64,000 nt of DNA from Paracoccaceae bacterium (GTDB taxonomy: Bacteria; Pseudomonadota; Alphaproteobacteria; Rhodobacterales; Rhodobacteraceae). The position numbers were made by a program, and so were the translations under genes. The notes under the pieces are model-generated. The model was not told where the DNA came from. It saw nothing but the letters and a program-made list of their open reading frames with translations, and did not search any database. This document shows, one piece after another, positions 35,880-45,115 of this stretch (position 1 is the first letter of the stretch; every line of letters starts with the position of its first letter). The stretch is from NCBI GenBank assembly GCA_016744015.1, contig JADGFD010000003.1:1-64000 (forward strand). Direction: 5' to 3'.

Positions 35880-38171
35880 GCTATGGCCGCACTCAAAGCA
35901 GGTCATGCAGCCCTCTTGCATCCGCAGCGCATATTGCCCGCATTTCGGGCAGGCGGGGCCGCGGGGCTTTACGGTGGGTTCGCCGTGGGGGTCCGCCTTC
36001 AGCGCCCCGCCGGATTTCATAAAGCCGATGGCGACTAAGTGCCCCTCGATCACACCGCCGATGGCCGCGAGAATTGAGGGAATATACTTCCCGCCCATCC
36101 ACGCCCCGCCGCGCGGGTCAAACACCGCTTTGAGTTCTTCCACCACAAAGCTTACATCACCACCACGCCGGAACACGGCGGATATCATCCGCGTAAGCGC
36201 CACCGTCCAAGCATAGTGCTCCATGTTTTTGGAGTTGATAAACACTTCAAAAGGCCGCCGCTGTCCGTCTACCATCACGTCATTGATCGTGATGTAAATC
36301 GCGTGCTCGTTCTCGGGCCAGCGGATTTTATAGGTATTGCCTTCCAGCGCCAAAGGGCGATCCATCGGGGCGCTTATATCTGGTGGGGCGGGCATAGCCT
36401 CGCCCTCAACCGATAGCACCGAGCCGGTAATTTCGTTGGGGCGATAGGTGGTAATGCCCTTTAGGCCCGCCTTCCACGCCTGCATATAAAGCGCCTCAAA
36501 ATCCGCAAAAGGGTAATCGGCGGGCACGTTTACGGTTTTGGAAATCGCGGCGCAAATATAGGGCTGGATGGCAGCTTGCATCTGCATATGGTCTTGTGCG
36601 GAAATCTCCATTGCACCGACAAAGGCCTCGGGTAAGTGCGCCTCATCGCCCCCCGCTTCGCGGTAAAGGCGGTAAGCATGGTCTTCGACGCGATACTCGG
36701 CCATCGTGCCATCCGGCTCCCGCTTTTTACGGGTGTAATGCCATGAAAAGGCGGGTTCAATGCCGCCTGAACAATTATCGCCAAAGGCAAGGGAAATGGT
36801 GCCTGTGGGGGCGATGGACAGCAGATGGGAGTTGCGCAACCCGTGCTGGCTGATGGCGGCGCGAATATCGCCGGGCAGGCGGCTGGCCATGCCGGACGCG
36901 AGGAATTTCTCGGCATCCAGCAACGGAAATGCGCCCTTTTCCTTAGCCAGAGCGATGCTGGCACGATAGGCGGCATCGCGCATTTGGCGGGTTACATCAG
37001 CGGCAAATTCCCGCGCCTCAGCACTATTATAGCGCAGGCCCAGCATAATGAGTGCATCCCCAAGGCCGGTAAAGCCCAAGCCAATGCGGCGTTTATTCAT
37101 CGCCTCTTGCGCCTGCTCTTCAAGCGGCCAAACGGTTACGTCCAGCACGTTATCCAACATCCGCACAGCGGTGCTGACCACCTCGGCAAAGCCTTTGCTA
37201 TCGAACCGCGCCGCGCCAAACGGCTCCTCTACAAATTTCGTAAGGTTCATGCTCCCTAGGCAGCAGCAACCATGATCGGGGATCGGGATTTCACCACAGG
37301 GGTTAGTTGCTTCAATCACCTCGCAATAATGCAGGTTATTCTCGGCATTTATACGGTCTAAAAACAGCACCCCCGGCTCAGCGGCCTCATAGGTGTTGCG
37401 CATAATCTGGTCCCAGAGTTCCCGCGCGCGGATGGATTTATAAATCCACTGGCCATTGCCATTTTGCCCGGCTTCGACAAAGGGCTCGGCCTTGTGAATA
37501 AGGTCAAACTCCGCATCAGCATCCACCGCCTGCATAAAGGCATCAGATACGCCCACCGAAATGTTGAAATTGCTAAGCTGGCCTTTGCTGCGCTTGGCGG
37601 AAATGAATTCCTCAATATCGGGGTGGTCTACCCGCAGCACGCCCATTTGCGCGCCGCGCCGTGCGCCTGCGCTCTCAACCGTGGCGCAGGATTGGTTAAA
37701 TACATGCATGTAAGAAACGGGGCCGGAGGCCGCGCTATCGGTGCCCGCCACCCGCGCGCCACGGGGGCGAATGGATGAAAAATCATAGCCCACACCACCG
37801 CCGCGCCGCATGGTTTCGGCCGCTTGGCGCAGGGCGTGGTAAATGCCGACCTTGCCATCGACCGTAGAGGACACACTATCCCCCACCGGCTGCACAAAAC
37901 AGTTGATCAGCGTGGCGGATTTAATATCCGCGCCCGCTGCCGAGTTCACCCGCCCGCCGGGGATAAACCCGCGCGCCAAGGCCTCCCGAAAGGTGGTTTC
38001 AGATGCGCCTTTGTCTCCCTCGGCCAAAGCCCGCGCCACCCGCGCGCGTATCGCCTCGACCATCGCTTCGCCGCCCAGTTCTTTCTCATCGCCCTTGGCA
38101 TATTTCTCTCGCAGCACATCCACCGATATGCTTTGCCATGGCTCATTTGGGATAGGGGCGGTATCGGGCAT
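35868..38171 (-). CDS. nrdJ: Adenosylcobalamin-dependent ribonucleotide reductase
   Basis: The class II enzyme makes deoxyribonucleotides without oxygen dependence, using B12. The 767-aa product has C91 ([12 protein letters not shown]), the radical-site [14 protein letters not shown] with C292, and [19 protein letters not shown]. Its C-terminal zinc-ribbon-like tail ([19 protein letters not shown]) probably holds the re-reducing cysteines. No second subunit is needed. A B12 riboswitch was not recognised in the 114-nt upstream gap. Confidence 0.95.
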   Translation of the reverse strand: MPDTAPIPNEPWQSISVDVLREKYAKGDEKELGGEAMVEAIRARVARALAEGDKGASETTFREALARGFIPGGRVNSAAGADIKSATLINCFVQPVGDSVSSTVDGKVGIYHALRQAAETMRRGGGVGYDFSSIRPRGARVAGTDSAASGPVSYMHVFNQSCATVESAGARRGAQMGVLRVDHPDIEEFISAKRSKGQLSNFNISVGVSDAFMQAVDADAEFDLIHKAEPFVEAGQNGNGQWIYKSIRARELWDQIMRNTYEAAEPGVLFLDRINAENNLHYCEVIEATNPCGEIPIPDHGCCCLGSMNLTKFVEEPFGAARFDSKGFAEVVSTAVRMLDNVLDVTVWPLEEQAQEAMNKRRIGLGFTGLGDALIMLGLRYNSAEAREFAADVTRQMRDAAYRASIALAKEKGAFPLLDAEKFLASGMASRLPGDIRAAISQHGLRNSHLLSIAPTGTISLAFGDNCSGGIEPAFSWHYTRKKREPDGTMAEYRVEDHAYRLYREAGGDEAHLPEAFVGAMEISAQDHMQMQAAIQPYICAAISKTVNVPADYPFADFEALYMQAWKAGLKGITTYRPNEITGSVLSVEGEAMPAPPDISAPMDRPLALEGNTYKIRWPENEHAIYITINDVMVDGQRRPFEVFINSKNMEHYAWTVALTRMISAVFRRGGDVSFVVEELKAVFDPRGGAWMGGKYIPSILAAIGGVIEGHLVAIGFMKSGGALKADPHGEPTVKPRGPACPKCGQYALRMQEGCMTCFECGHSKCG

Positions 38172-38285
38172 TGGCGGTCTCCTCAGGCGGGGCGGGAGGC
38201 TAGCCTAGGCCGATGGCGGAAAATTTTCAAGAACAAAGCCAGAATCAGGGGTGACCTTGACGTTGGTTGAGCATAGGTTAATGCC

Positions 38286-38708
38286 ATGGCGAAATTGCAT
38301 ATGATAAAACTGAGCGTCGGCTCTGAAAGCGTGGACACCCAAGCCGAATGGCAGGTGGCACGGCTGGATAAGCTGGGCACGTTACGGCACGTTACCCGCA
38401 TGTGGCCGCGCCGTGAGGCGGAGCTGCTGGAAGGCGGCTCTATCTTTTGGGTAATCAAAGGCATGGTGCAATCCTGCCAGAAGATCATCGGGCTGGACGA
38501 GGTGATTGGCGAGGATGGGATCAGGCGATGCGGGATTGTGCTGGACCCGCAGCTTTTCTACACCCACCCGCAGCCACGCCGCCCGTTTCAGGGCTGGCGA
38601 TACCTAAAGCCGGAGGACGCACCGGAGATTGGCGCGCCTTATATGGCGGGCGAAGAAACGCTTCCAGTTGCGCTGCAATCCGAACTTTCTGCGCTTGGGG
38701 TGCTTTGA
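38286..38708 (+). CDS. DUF1489 family protein
   Basis: A 140-aa soluble protein matching the alphaproteobacterial DUF1489 family (HMIKLSVGSESVDTQAEWQ, TRMWPRREAELLEGGSIFWV, PRRPFQGWRYL). The function is unknown. It is divergent from nrdJ, a neighbourhood seen in other Rhodobacterales as far as I recall. Confidence 0.88.
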   Translation: MAKLHMIKLSVGSESVDTQAEWQVARLDKLGTLRHVTRMWPRREAELLEGGSIFWVIKGMVQSCQKIIGLDEVIGEDGIRRCGIVLDPQLFYTHPQPRRPFQGWRYLKPEDAPEIGAPYMAGEETLPVALQSELSALGVL

Positions 38709-38770
38709 CCCCTTGAAACGGGGATTTTAGCACATATGTTAATATCATTCACATTAAGAGGGATGATAAC

Positions 38771-39058
38771 ATGATTGACACGACACAAAACGAAGACCCA
38801 AGCCACCGCAAAACCACATGGATGCGTGGGCTCCATACGTTGATAATCCTATTGCTCGTTAACCTCGCAGGCACGGTGCAGGCCGTGGTCGCTATTATCC
38901 AGTTTTTCTGGATGCTGTTTAATGACGATAAAAACCAGGAAATTGCGCGGTTTGGTCGTGGGCTAGGCCGGTGGTTTGGGCAAGCAAGTGCCTTTGTAAC
39001 TGCTGGCTCTGAAGACAAACCCTTCCCGTATACAAGCTGGCCTTCGGACAAAGCCTAA
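38771..39058 (+). CDS. DUF4389 small membrane protein
   Basis: A 95-aa protein with one or two hydrophobic helices (TLIILLLVNLAGTVQAVVAI) followed by IIQFFWMLFNDDKNQEIARF, the conserved DUF4389 feature. The function is unknown. It lies 62 nt after the DUF1489 gene. Confidence 0.82.
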   Translation: MIDTTQNEDPSHRKTTWMRGLHTLIILLLVNLAGTVQAVVAIIQFFWMLFNDDKNQEIARFGRGLGRWFGQASAFVTAGSEDKPFPYTSWPSDKA

Positions 39059-39059
39059 G

Positions 39060-39350
39060 CTTGCCGGCTTGCCCCACCGAGCGTAGCGAGGCTAGGGCCG
39101 CCGGCAAGCCGGATTTCAGCCTCAGCTGAAATTGTGCCTTTGCTGAGCGGGGGGGATATGCACGAAGTTTTACCAAGCGCAGTGGGCGCGGCCCTCCCCG
39201 AAGCAAAGGCATTTTGGCTGGGCGCGGGCTCGGTGGCGGCGCGCATAGGTATGTGCTTGCTGCGGGGGGGGCACCCGCGCCGCGCTGAGACTTTAGCGTT
39301 TGCCTCAGGGGGCACAGCCCCCTCGCTGCGCTTCACCCCCGGGATACTTT
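39060..39350 (+). repeat. Long intergenic repeat, copy 2
   Basis: The 306-nt gap between the DUF4389 and clc genes holds no supported gene. It aligns with the minus strand of 22995-23314 over most of its length. Shared blocks are CCCACCGAG-CGTAG-CGAGGC, the TTTCAGC/GCTGAAA hairpin, TGCCTTTGC-GAG-G-run, and GCAAAGGCA-TGGCTGGG. It is interrupted by a copy of the 50-bp palindrome-ended repeat (39235-39285). Confidence 0.6.
39235..39285 (-). repeat. Palindrome-ended repeat, copy 4 (minus)
   Basis: The perfect ends GCGGCGCG (39236-39243) and CGCGCCGC (39276-39283) enclose 32 bases. On the minus strand it begins GCGCGGCGCGGGT like the copy at 26871-26923. It lies within the longer intergenic repeat. 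Confidence 0.55.
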
Positions 39351-39364
39351 AACAATTTGGAAAT

Positions 39365-41050
39365 TCAGGAATGCTCTTCGCGGGCAATTTCGGCGAGGGC
39401 GCGATTGTAGGCGCGCAGAGCGTCTATATAAAAGAGTGCGCCGAGGAGGTCGGGGGGGGCGTCCTCTTCCGTAGCGGCTGCCACGATCGGGATAAGATCA
39501 ATTTTGCTGTTCTCAAACATGCCAAAGGCGCGCTCTAGGGTGGCGTCGGGGGGGAGGCTGAGGCCTTGCTCGGTGAGTTCAAAACAGCGGGTTTCGCTGG
39601 CGCCGTCTTCGGCCCCATGGGCGCGCATGAGGCGACCACAGGATATAGTGCCAAGCACATAGCTTTGCGGGCCTTCAGCCAAGCGCACGCCACGGCGGCG
39701 GAGCAGCGTGAGGAAGTAGGAGCGGTCTACCAGCCGGTTGCTGAGGGCGGAGGCGAGGGAGACCGAGACCATAACAGCCACGCCCGCCTGCCAATCGCCT
39801 GTGAGTTCGAACACAATGAGGGTGGTAGAGATGGGCGCGCCGAGCACAGCCGCCGCGACAGCCCCCATGCCAGCAAGGGCGTAGCGGGTTTCAGCGCCGG
39901 AAAGCTCAGGCGCGATGGAGGTGGCGATATAGCCAAAAGCGAGGCCCGTCATGGCACCGACCATCAAGGATGGCGAGAAGATGCCGCCACCCATACGGCC
40001 GGAAAACGTGATCGCCACAGCCGCGATTTTGATCACCACAAACAGAATCACCAGCCAAAGCCCGATTTGGCCTGTCAGCACGTGCGAGGTGGTTTCATAG
40101 CCCACGCCTATGACATGCGGGAACCAAATGGCGATGGCCCCAAGCACCGCGCCGGTAACGGCAGGGCGGAGCCAATCGGGCATGCGGGTGGCTTTTTGCA
40201 CGAGGTCGCCGAACTCTTCGGCTATGAATATTGACCGAATGAGCACGAAGGCGACAAAGCCGCAAACCAGCCCTAGCAGCAGGAATGCTGGAAGCTCAAT
40301 GTAAAAACCGATATCCGAAACTGGCAGGGCGAACTCGGTGACATTGCCGATTTGCCAACGGCTGACGACGGTGCCCGCCACCGAGGCGATCACAATCGGG
40401 GCAAAGGCGCGAACCGCGAAGTGGCGCAGCACCACTTCGAGCGCAAAAAGCGTGCCCGCAATGGGGGCGTTAAACGAGGCGGAAACGGCGGCGGCGGCGG
40501 CGCAGCCCATCAGGTCTCGGGCCGTAATGCCGTCAGCTTTGATCCAGCCCGAAACATAGGTGGAGATGACCGCTCCGAGGTGCACCACCGGCCCCTCGCG
40601 GCCCGTTGAGCCGCCAGTGGAGAGAGTAATTAGCGAAACCAGCGTGGACACGAGGCCTTCGCGTTTGTTTACGCGGCCTTCGCGCAGCGCTGCGCCCTCG
40701 ATCACATCGGCCAAAGATTGCGGCCTGCGGGTTTGGCTGAAGGCTTGCAAAAGCAAACCCACCGCTAGTCCGCCCGCTATCGGAATGCCCAGCACCCATG
40801 CCCAGTGCAGCGTGGCCAGCTTTGAGTGGAGCTCTTTATCTGACGCGCCATAGAAAAATTCTTGCAGCGCCCCAATGCCCACCCGAAAGCCCAGCGCCGC
40901 CATGCCAGCCGCTATGCCGATAACGAGTGCAATCAGCCAAAATTGCAGCTGGCTGGGGCCTTGCTGGCGCAGGGATTTCCACCCAAGGCCCAGCTCTGCT
41001 CGCCCGTTGCGCCAAAGCCTTGCCAGAAAGTGCCGGAAATCCGCCAGCAT
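39365..41050 (-). CDS. ClC-family chloride channel/transporter
   Basis: A 561-aa ClC protein for chloride (or chloride/proton) transport across the inner membrane. The filter motif TGREGPVVHLG has the gating glutamate at E152, and MGGGIFSPSLMVG is the third filter element. The last roughly 110 residues lie in the cytoplasm and look like a CBS region. It ends four bases before the thioesterase gene's stop, on the same strand. Confidence 0.92.
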   Translation of the reverse strand: MLADFRHFLARLWRNGRAELGLGWKSLRQQGPSQLQFWLIALVIGIAAGMAALGFRVGIGALQEFFYGASDKELHSKLATLHWAWVLGIPIAGGLAVGLLLQAFSQTRRPQSLADVIEGAALREGRVNKREGLVSTLVSLITLSTGGSTGREGPVVHLGAVISTYVSGWIKADGITARDLMGCAAAAAVSASFNAPIAGTLFALEVVLRHFAVRAFAPIVIASVAGTVVSRWQIGNVTEFALPVSDIGFYIELPAFLLLGLVCGFVAFVLIRSIFIAEEFGDLVQKATRMPDWLRPAVTGAVLGAIAIWFPHVIGVGYETTSHVLTGQIGLWLVILFVVIKIAAVAITFSGRMGGGIFSPSLMVGAMTGLAFGYIATSIAPELSGAETRYALAGMGAVAAAVLGAPISTTLIVFELTGDWQAGVAVMVSVSLASALSNRLVDRSYFLTLLRRRGVRLAEGPQSYVLGTISCGRLMRAHGAEDGASETRCFELTEQGLSLPPDATLERAFGMFENSKIDLIPIVAAATEEDAPPDLLGALFYIDALRAYNRALAEIAREEHS

Positions 41051-41053
41051 CAG

Positions 41054-41563
41054 TTAACCCTTTCGCCGAATGCCAATAACGGCCCCAAGACCCTTGGGGC
41101 GGGGCAAGGCATTATGGCTTTCCTGCATGGAGTGCAGTCGTTTGCTTATCCAGCCTGCATAAGGCTTGGCGCGGCGGGTGCTGTGGTCTACATTCATAAG
41201 CATGCTTTCACAGGCGGCCGCCAGTTGCCCCGCTTCATTATACATTTCCATCCAGAGATGCATACGCTTGGCGTCATGGTCTATGAGGCTCACACTCACG
41301 CTAAACTCCGCGCCCTCAAGTAACTCAGCGTAATAGCTTGTGTTGTTTTGTAAAGAATACGGGCCTTCATTGACCCGCGCCGCGTGCGCTTCTCCCATGC
41401 CCAGCTCTTGCATTAGGAAGGCGTCAATCGCGTTATCAAAGGCCATGGTGTAATAGGCCACATTCATGTGGCCGTTATAGTCTATCCACTCGGGCTGCAC
41501 GTGCTGCATCGCCAGTTTCACCGGCGCGCTATAGGGGCCATCGTGCCCGTCAATTGGTTCCAT
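41054..41563 (-). CDS. Thioesterase family protein (hotdog fold)
   Basis: A 169-aa 4HBT-type thioesterase. VQPEWIDYNGHMNVAYY is the substrate/catalytic motif of the group, which includes acyl-CoA and betainyl-CoA thioesterases. The substrate is not determinable. The ATG at 41563 gives the family start MEPIDGHDGPYS; a longer frame would overlap the divergent dehydrogenase gene. Confidence 0.8.
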   Translation of the reverse strand: MEPIDGHDGPYSAPVKLAMQHVQPEWIDYNGHMNVAYYTMAFDNAIDAFLMQELGMGEAHAARVNEGPYSLQNNTSYYAELLEGAEFSVSVSLIDHDAKRMHLWMEMYNEAGQLAAACESMLMNVDHSTRRAKPYAGWISKRLHSMQESHNALPRPKGLGAVIGIRRKG

Positions 41564-41621
41564 TTTGGTCTTTCCTTTGCGTTGGTCAAGGCATAGCTTG
41601 CCCACAGAATAGGAGAAGCCG

Positions 41622-43001
41622 ATGACGATTGAAACCGCTATTGAGGCCTTGCGTGAATTGCTGGGGGAACGCCTGAGCACATCTGGTGCTGTATTGCAGC
41701 AGCATGGGGAAAATGAGGCTTATCATCCGGTGACCCCGCCAGACGCGGTGGCGTTTCCACAAGATACCACTGAGGTTTCAGAAATTGTGAAGATCTGTGC
41801 GGCGCATGGCTGCCCGATTGTGGCTTATGGCACCGGCACCTCGCTAGAGGGGCATCAGCTGGCGATAGAAGGCGGCGTTAGCCTTGATATGAACCGGATG
41901 AACGCGGTGCTGGCGGTGCATGACGAGGATATGGATGTAGTTGTCCAACCCGGCGTTACGCGGGAGCAGCTTAATAATGACCTCCGTGCCACGGGGCTTT
42001 TCTTTCCGGTAGATCCGGGGGCCAATGCCAGCCTTGGCGGCATGGCGGCCACGCGGGCTTCGGGCACCACGGCCGTGCGTTATGGCACGATGAAGGAAAA
42101 TGTGCTGGCGCTGGAGGTGGTGCTGGCCGATGGGCGGATAATTCGCACAGGGAGCCGGGCGCGGAAATCGAGCGCTGGGTATGACCTGACCAAGCTAATG
42201 GTTGGCTCCGAGGGCACGCTGGGGATTATCACCGAGCTGACGCTTAAGCTGCAAGGCCAACCCGAGGCGGTATCAGCTGCCATGTGTGCCTTTCCTGATG
42301 TGGAAAGTGCGGTGAATACGGTGATATCGACCATCCAGAGCGGCATACCTATGGCGCGGATGGAACTGGTGGATGTGAACATGGTGCGCGGGTTTAACCT
42401 CGCCAATGGCTCGGATTTGCCCGAGCAGCCGCATTTGTTTATCGAGTTTCATGGCTCGCCTGCGGGCGTGTCCGAGCAGGCCGAGAGCTTTGGCGAGATC
42501 GCGCAGGATTATGGCGCGGCGGGCTTTAAGTGGGCTGAAAAAGCCGAAGACCGCAATGCGCTCTGGAAAATGCGGCACAATGCTTATCATGCCCACAAAG
42601 CGCTAGCACCCGATCTGCCGGGGCTTTCCACCGATGCGTGTGTGCCGATCAGCAAACTGGCCGAAGCCATAAATTACGCCGGTGAAGAGATCGTAAAGCT
42701 CGGGCTTGTTTATACGATTGTTGGCCATGTGGGGGACGGGAACTTCCATTGCCTTGTGAGCTTTGACCCCGACGATAGGGCGCAATATGACAAAGTGAAG
42801 ACCTTTATTCATGCGCTGGCCCGCAAGGCCATCGAACTGAATGGCACGGTCACGGGTGAGCATGGCATCGGCATTGGCAAAATGCAGTATATGGCAGAAG
42901 AGCATGGCGGGGCGCTGGGGGTGATGCGGGCGATCAAGCAGGCGCTGGACCCGCAAAACGTGCTGAACCCCGGCAAAATGCTGCCGCCAAGCAACCGCTA
43001 G
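41622..43001 (+). CDS. FAD-linked oxidase (D-lactate/glycolate dehydrogenase type)
   Basis: A 459-aa FAD_binding_4 plus FAD-oxidase C-terminal protein. The N-terminal domain carries GTGTSLEGHQLAIEGGV and VDPGANASLGGMAATRASG; the C-terminal VGHVGDGNFHCLV and GTVTGEHGIGIGK motifs hold metal and substrate residues. This matches cytochrome-linked D-lactate dehydrogenase and GlcD-like proteins. It oxidises a 2-hydroxy acid and feeds electrons to the respiratory chain. Confidence 0.88.
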   Translation: MTIETAIEALRELLGERLSTSGAVLQQHGENEAYHPVTPPDAVAFPQDTTEVSEIVKICAAHGCPIVAYGTGTSLEGHQLAIEGGVSLDMNRMNAVLAVHDEDMDVVVQPGVTREQLNNDLRATGLFFPVDPGANASLGGMAATRASGTTAVRYGTMKENVLALEVVLADGRIIRTGSRARKSSAGYDLTKLMVGSEGTLGIITELTLKLQGQPEAVSAAMCAFPDVESAVNTVISTIQSGIPMARMELVDVNMVRGFNLANGSDLPEQPHLFIEFHGSPAGVSEQAESFGEIAQDYGAAGFKWAEKAEDRNALWKMRHNAYHAHKALAPDLPGLSTDACVPISKLAEAINYAGEEIVKLGLVYTIVGHVGDGNFHCLVSFDPDDRAQYDKVKTFIHALARKAIELNGTVTGEHGIGIGKMQYMAEEHGGALGVMRAIKQALDPQNVLNPGKMLPPSNR

Positions 43002-43019
43002 CCACAGGCGCCGACCTGG

Positions 43020-43071
43020 CCGCGCGGCGCGAGCATGGCCTCGCAAAGCAGCACAATGCCAGACGCGCCGC
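43020..43071 (+). repeat. Palindrome-ended repeat, copy 5 (plus)
   Basis: The copy starts CCGCGCGGCGCG and ends ACGCGCCGC, with perfect 8-bp ends at 43024-43031 and 43064-43071. It lies 18 nt after the FAD-oxidase stop. The 3' half is nearly identical to the copy at 26978-27029. The rest of the 242-nt gap holds no other feature. Confidence 0.7.
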
Positions 43072-43243
43072 GATGGTGTGGCCGGTTCGGGGACGTTGAG
43101 GCGGGCGGCTGCGCCACCCTATCAAGCCCCCTCTCCGGCCACATGCGCGCCTAGGGCTTGCAGGGTGCCCAGCCAATAGCTTGCACTTTATCCAAAATTA
43201 TGGCTTTGTGTCCGCCAACTTTGGCTTAGCTCATGAGGCTCCG

Positions 43244-44035
43244 ATGGACGACCTGTTTACCTTCGCAAATTTCGCCAACCTTGGCGTGCTTATTTTCCTG
43301 CAAGCCGTTCTTGGCTTTGACAACCTGCTCTATATCTCTATTGAGTCGCGCCGCGCACCAGAAGCTGATCAAGCCCGCGTCCGCAAGTTGGGCATTCTCA
43401 TCGCCGTAGTCTTACGTGTGGTGCTGCTTTTTGTAATGATGCAGCTCATTGAGATGCTACATGCACCGTTTTTCAGCATTCACTGGACCGGCGTCATTGA
43501 AGGTAGCTTCAATTTCTCGGTTCTTGTCTTCTTGTTTGGCGGCGCCTTTATCATGTATACAGCGGTAAAAGAAATCAGCCACCTGCTGGCAATTGAGCAT
43601 ATCGAAAACCCGATCGGCGAAAAGAAGCAGAAATCTGCGGCCTCGGTTATTGCCATAATTGTGTTTATGAACCTGATCTTCAGCTTCGACTCGGTGTTAT
43701 CCGCGCTTGCGATCACCGATGTGTTTATTGTGCTGGCCATTGCCATTCTGATTTCGGGCGTTGCCATGATGCTCTTGGCGGATGCAGTGTCTGAATTCAT
43801 CAAGAAAAACCGCACATATGAGGTGTTGGGTCTGTTTGTATTGCTTATTGTGGGTATTGTTTTGCTGGGCGAAGGCGGGCATGAAGGCCACCTGAAGCTA
43901 TTCGGCTATTCGGTGGAACCAATTGATAAAACAACTTTTTACTTCTCAATTGCCGTGCTCTTCATTGTCCAGATCATCCAGAGCAAGTTTCAGAAGAAAC
44001 TGGCGGCGCAGCGCTTGCATGAAGTGGACGACTAG
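43244..44035 (+). CDS. TerC family integral membrane protein
   Basis: A 263-aa membrane protein with about seven helices. Acidic residues lie in helices in the TerC pattern: FLQAVLGFDNLLYISIES and NLIFSFDSVLSALAI, the two metal-binding Asp motifs. Family members are tied to tellurite resistance and manganese export. The ATG at 43244 has GAGG 6 nt upstream; a TTG 63 nt earlier is less likely. It heads the cassette with XpaC and TelA and lies 58 nt before the 30-aa gene. Confidence 0.88.
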   Translation: MDDLFTFANFANLGVLIFLQAVLGFDNLLYISIESRRAPEADQARVRKLGILIAVVLRVVLLFVMMQLIEMLHAPFFSIHWTGVIEGSFNFSVLVFLFGGAFIMYTAVKEISHLLAIEHIENPIGEKKQKSAASVIAIIVFMNLIFSFDSVLSALAITDVFIVLAIAILISGVAMMLLADAVSEFIKKNRTYEVLGLFVLLIVGIVLLGEGGHEGHLKLFGYSVEPIDKTTFYFSIAVLFIVQIIQSKFQKKLAAQRLHEVDD

Positions 44036-44093
44036 AAAACCGTTACCTTTGTCTCTATATTGAGGCAAAGCGGCGCAACCAAGCGGAGACATC

Positions 44094-44186
44094 ATGTCTG
44101 AAAAAACCATTCAACGCATCGGTTATTGGGTGTTGTTGGCCCTGATCTGGACAGTATCTGCGGGCGCATACGGGTGGATAGCCTGA
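44094..44186 (+). CDS. 30-aa single-pass membrane peptide
   Basis: The reading frame is MSEKTIQRIGYWVLLALIW then TVSAGAYGWIA: a charged N-terminus and one hydrophobic helix. GGAG lies 6 nt before its ATG, and its stop overlaps the xpaC start (TGATG), so the two are translationally coupled. I know no named family. The position suggests a membrane partner or leader of XpaC. Confidence 0.6.
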   Translation: MSEKTIQRIGYWVLLALIWTVSAGAYGWIA

Positions 44187-45097
44187 TGGGTGCGCAGCGT
44201 TTTCGCGGGGATCATAGCCCCGAGGGCAATGAAGGTGAGCTGCATATCGAGGCCCGCAAACCTGCCAAAATCAACATCCGCAAAAAGCCCGGTGGCTTTG
44301 CGCTGACGCTGATGTTTCTGGCCCCCTTCCCGCTATTGCTCAATGGCTTTAGCCAAATCTCAAGCGCCTCACCTATTGGGGCGGCTACATCCTTTGGTAT
44401 CTATGCGCTGTTTGTGTTGGCGGCGTGGACATTGCGTGAAGGTATTCAAGCCGAAGCGGCGTATAACGAGCGCAAAATTGCCCGTCCGCCGATGTTTCCG
44501 CGCAAGCTGATTGCGGCAGGGCTTTCCGGCACGGCCGTCTTTCTGGCGGCGTGGTTTGGCTGGGGGCAAAACATGTTTACCGGCATTGGCTTGGGCACGC
44601 TGGCGACGGCGGCGCATATTGTCGCCTTTGGCTTTGACCCAATGAAAAGGAAGGGCCTGCCCGGCTTTAACGAATACGAAACCGACCGCGTGGCGCGGGC
44701 GGTGGACAAAGCCGAAGCGCTTATGGGTGAGATTGAGGTCGCCGCCACGGGGATAAATATCCGCGCGGTGGAGCGCAAGGTCGGCGAACTGCTTGGCTCT
44801 GTGCGCGAAATGCTGCGCACCGTGGAGCAAGACCCGAGAGACCTGACCCGTGCGCGCAAATATATGGGCGTTTACCTGAGCAGTGCCCGCGATGCGACCA
44901 TCAAATTTGCCGAGCTTAACCAGCGCAACCCGAATGCAGCCAAGCAAGCCGAATTTGTGGCCCTGATCAGTGATCTTGAAACCAGCTTTAACGGTGAGCG
45001 CCAGCTCATGCTGCAAGATAACCAGTCAGACCTAGATGTGGAAATCGAAGTGCTGCAAGAAAGATTACAACGCGAAGGCCATGTGGCCAAAGAATAA
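44186..45097 (+). CDS. xpaC: XpaC family membrane protein
   Basis: A 303-aa protein of the XpaC/5-bromo-4-chloroindolyl phosphate hydrolysis family (PF10112). Several hydrophobic segments lie at about 40-160, then a helical cytoplasmic domain (TDRVARAVDKAEALMGEIEV, with KVGELLGSVREMLRTVEQDP). XpaC proteins are almost always beside TelA and are thought to act with it at the membrane. It is coupled to the 30-aa gene and lies 18 nt before telA. Confidence 0.82.
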   Translation: MGAQRFRGDHSPEGNEGELHIEARKPAKINIRKKPGGFALTLMFLAPFPLLLNGFSQISSASPIGAATSFGIYALFVLAAWTLREGIQAEAAYNERKIARPPMFPRKLIAAGLSGTAVFLAAWFGWGQNMFTGIGLGTLATAAHIVAFGFDPMKRKGLPGFNEYETDRVARAVDKAEALMGEIEVAATGINIRAVERKVGELLGSVREMLRTVEQDPRDLTRARKYMGVYLSSARDATIKFAELNQRNPNAAKQAEFVALISDLETSFNGERQLMLQDNQSDLDVEIEVLQERLQREGHVAKE

Positions 45098-45115
45098 ACC
45101 CAGAGGGAGAATTTT

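Noticed and set aside
38172-38285. B12 riboswitch before nrdJ
   Set aside because: The gap is only 114 nt and no conserved B12-box sequence was recognised.
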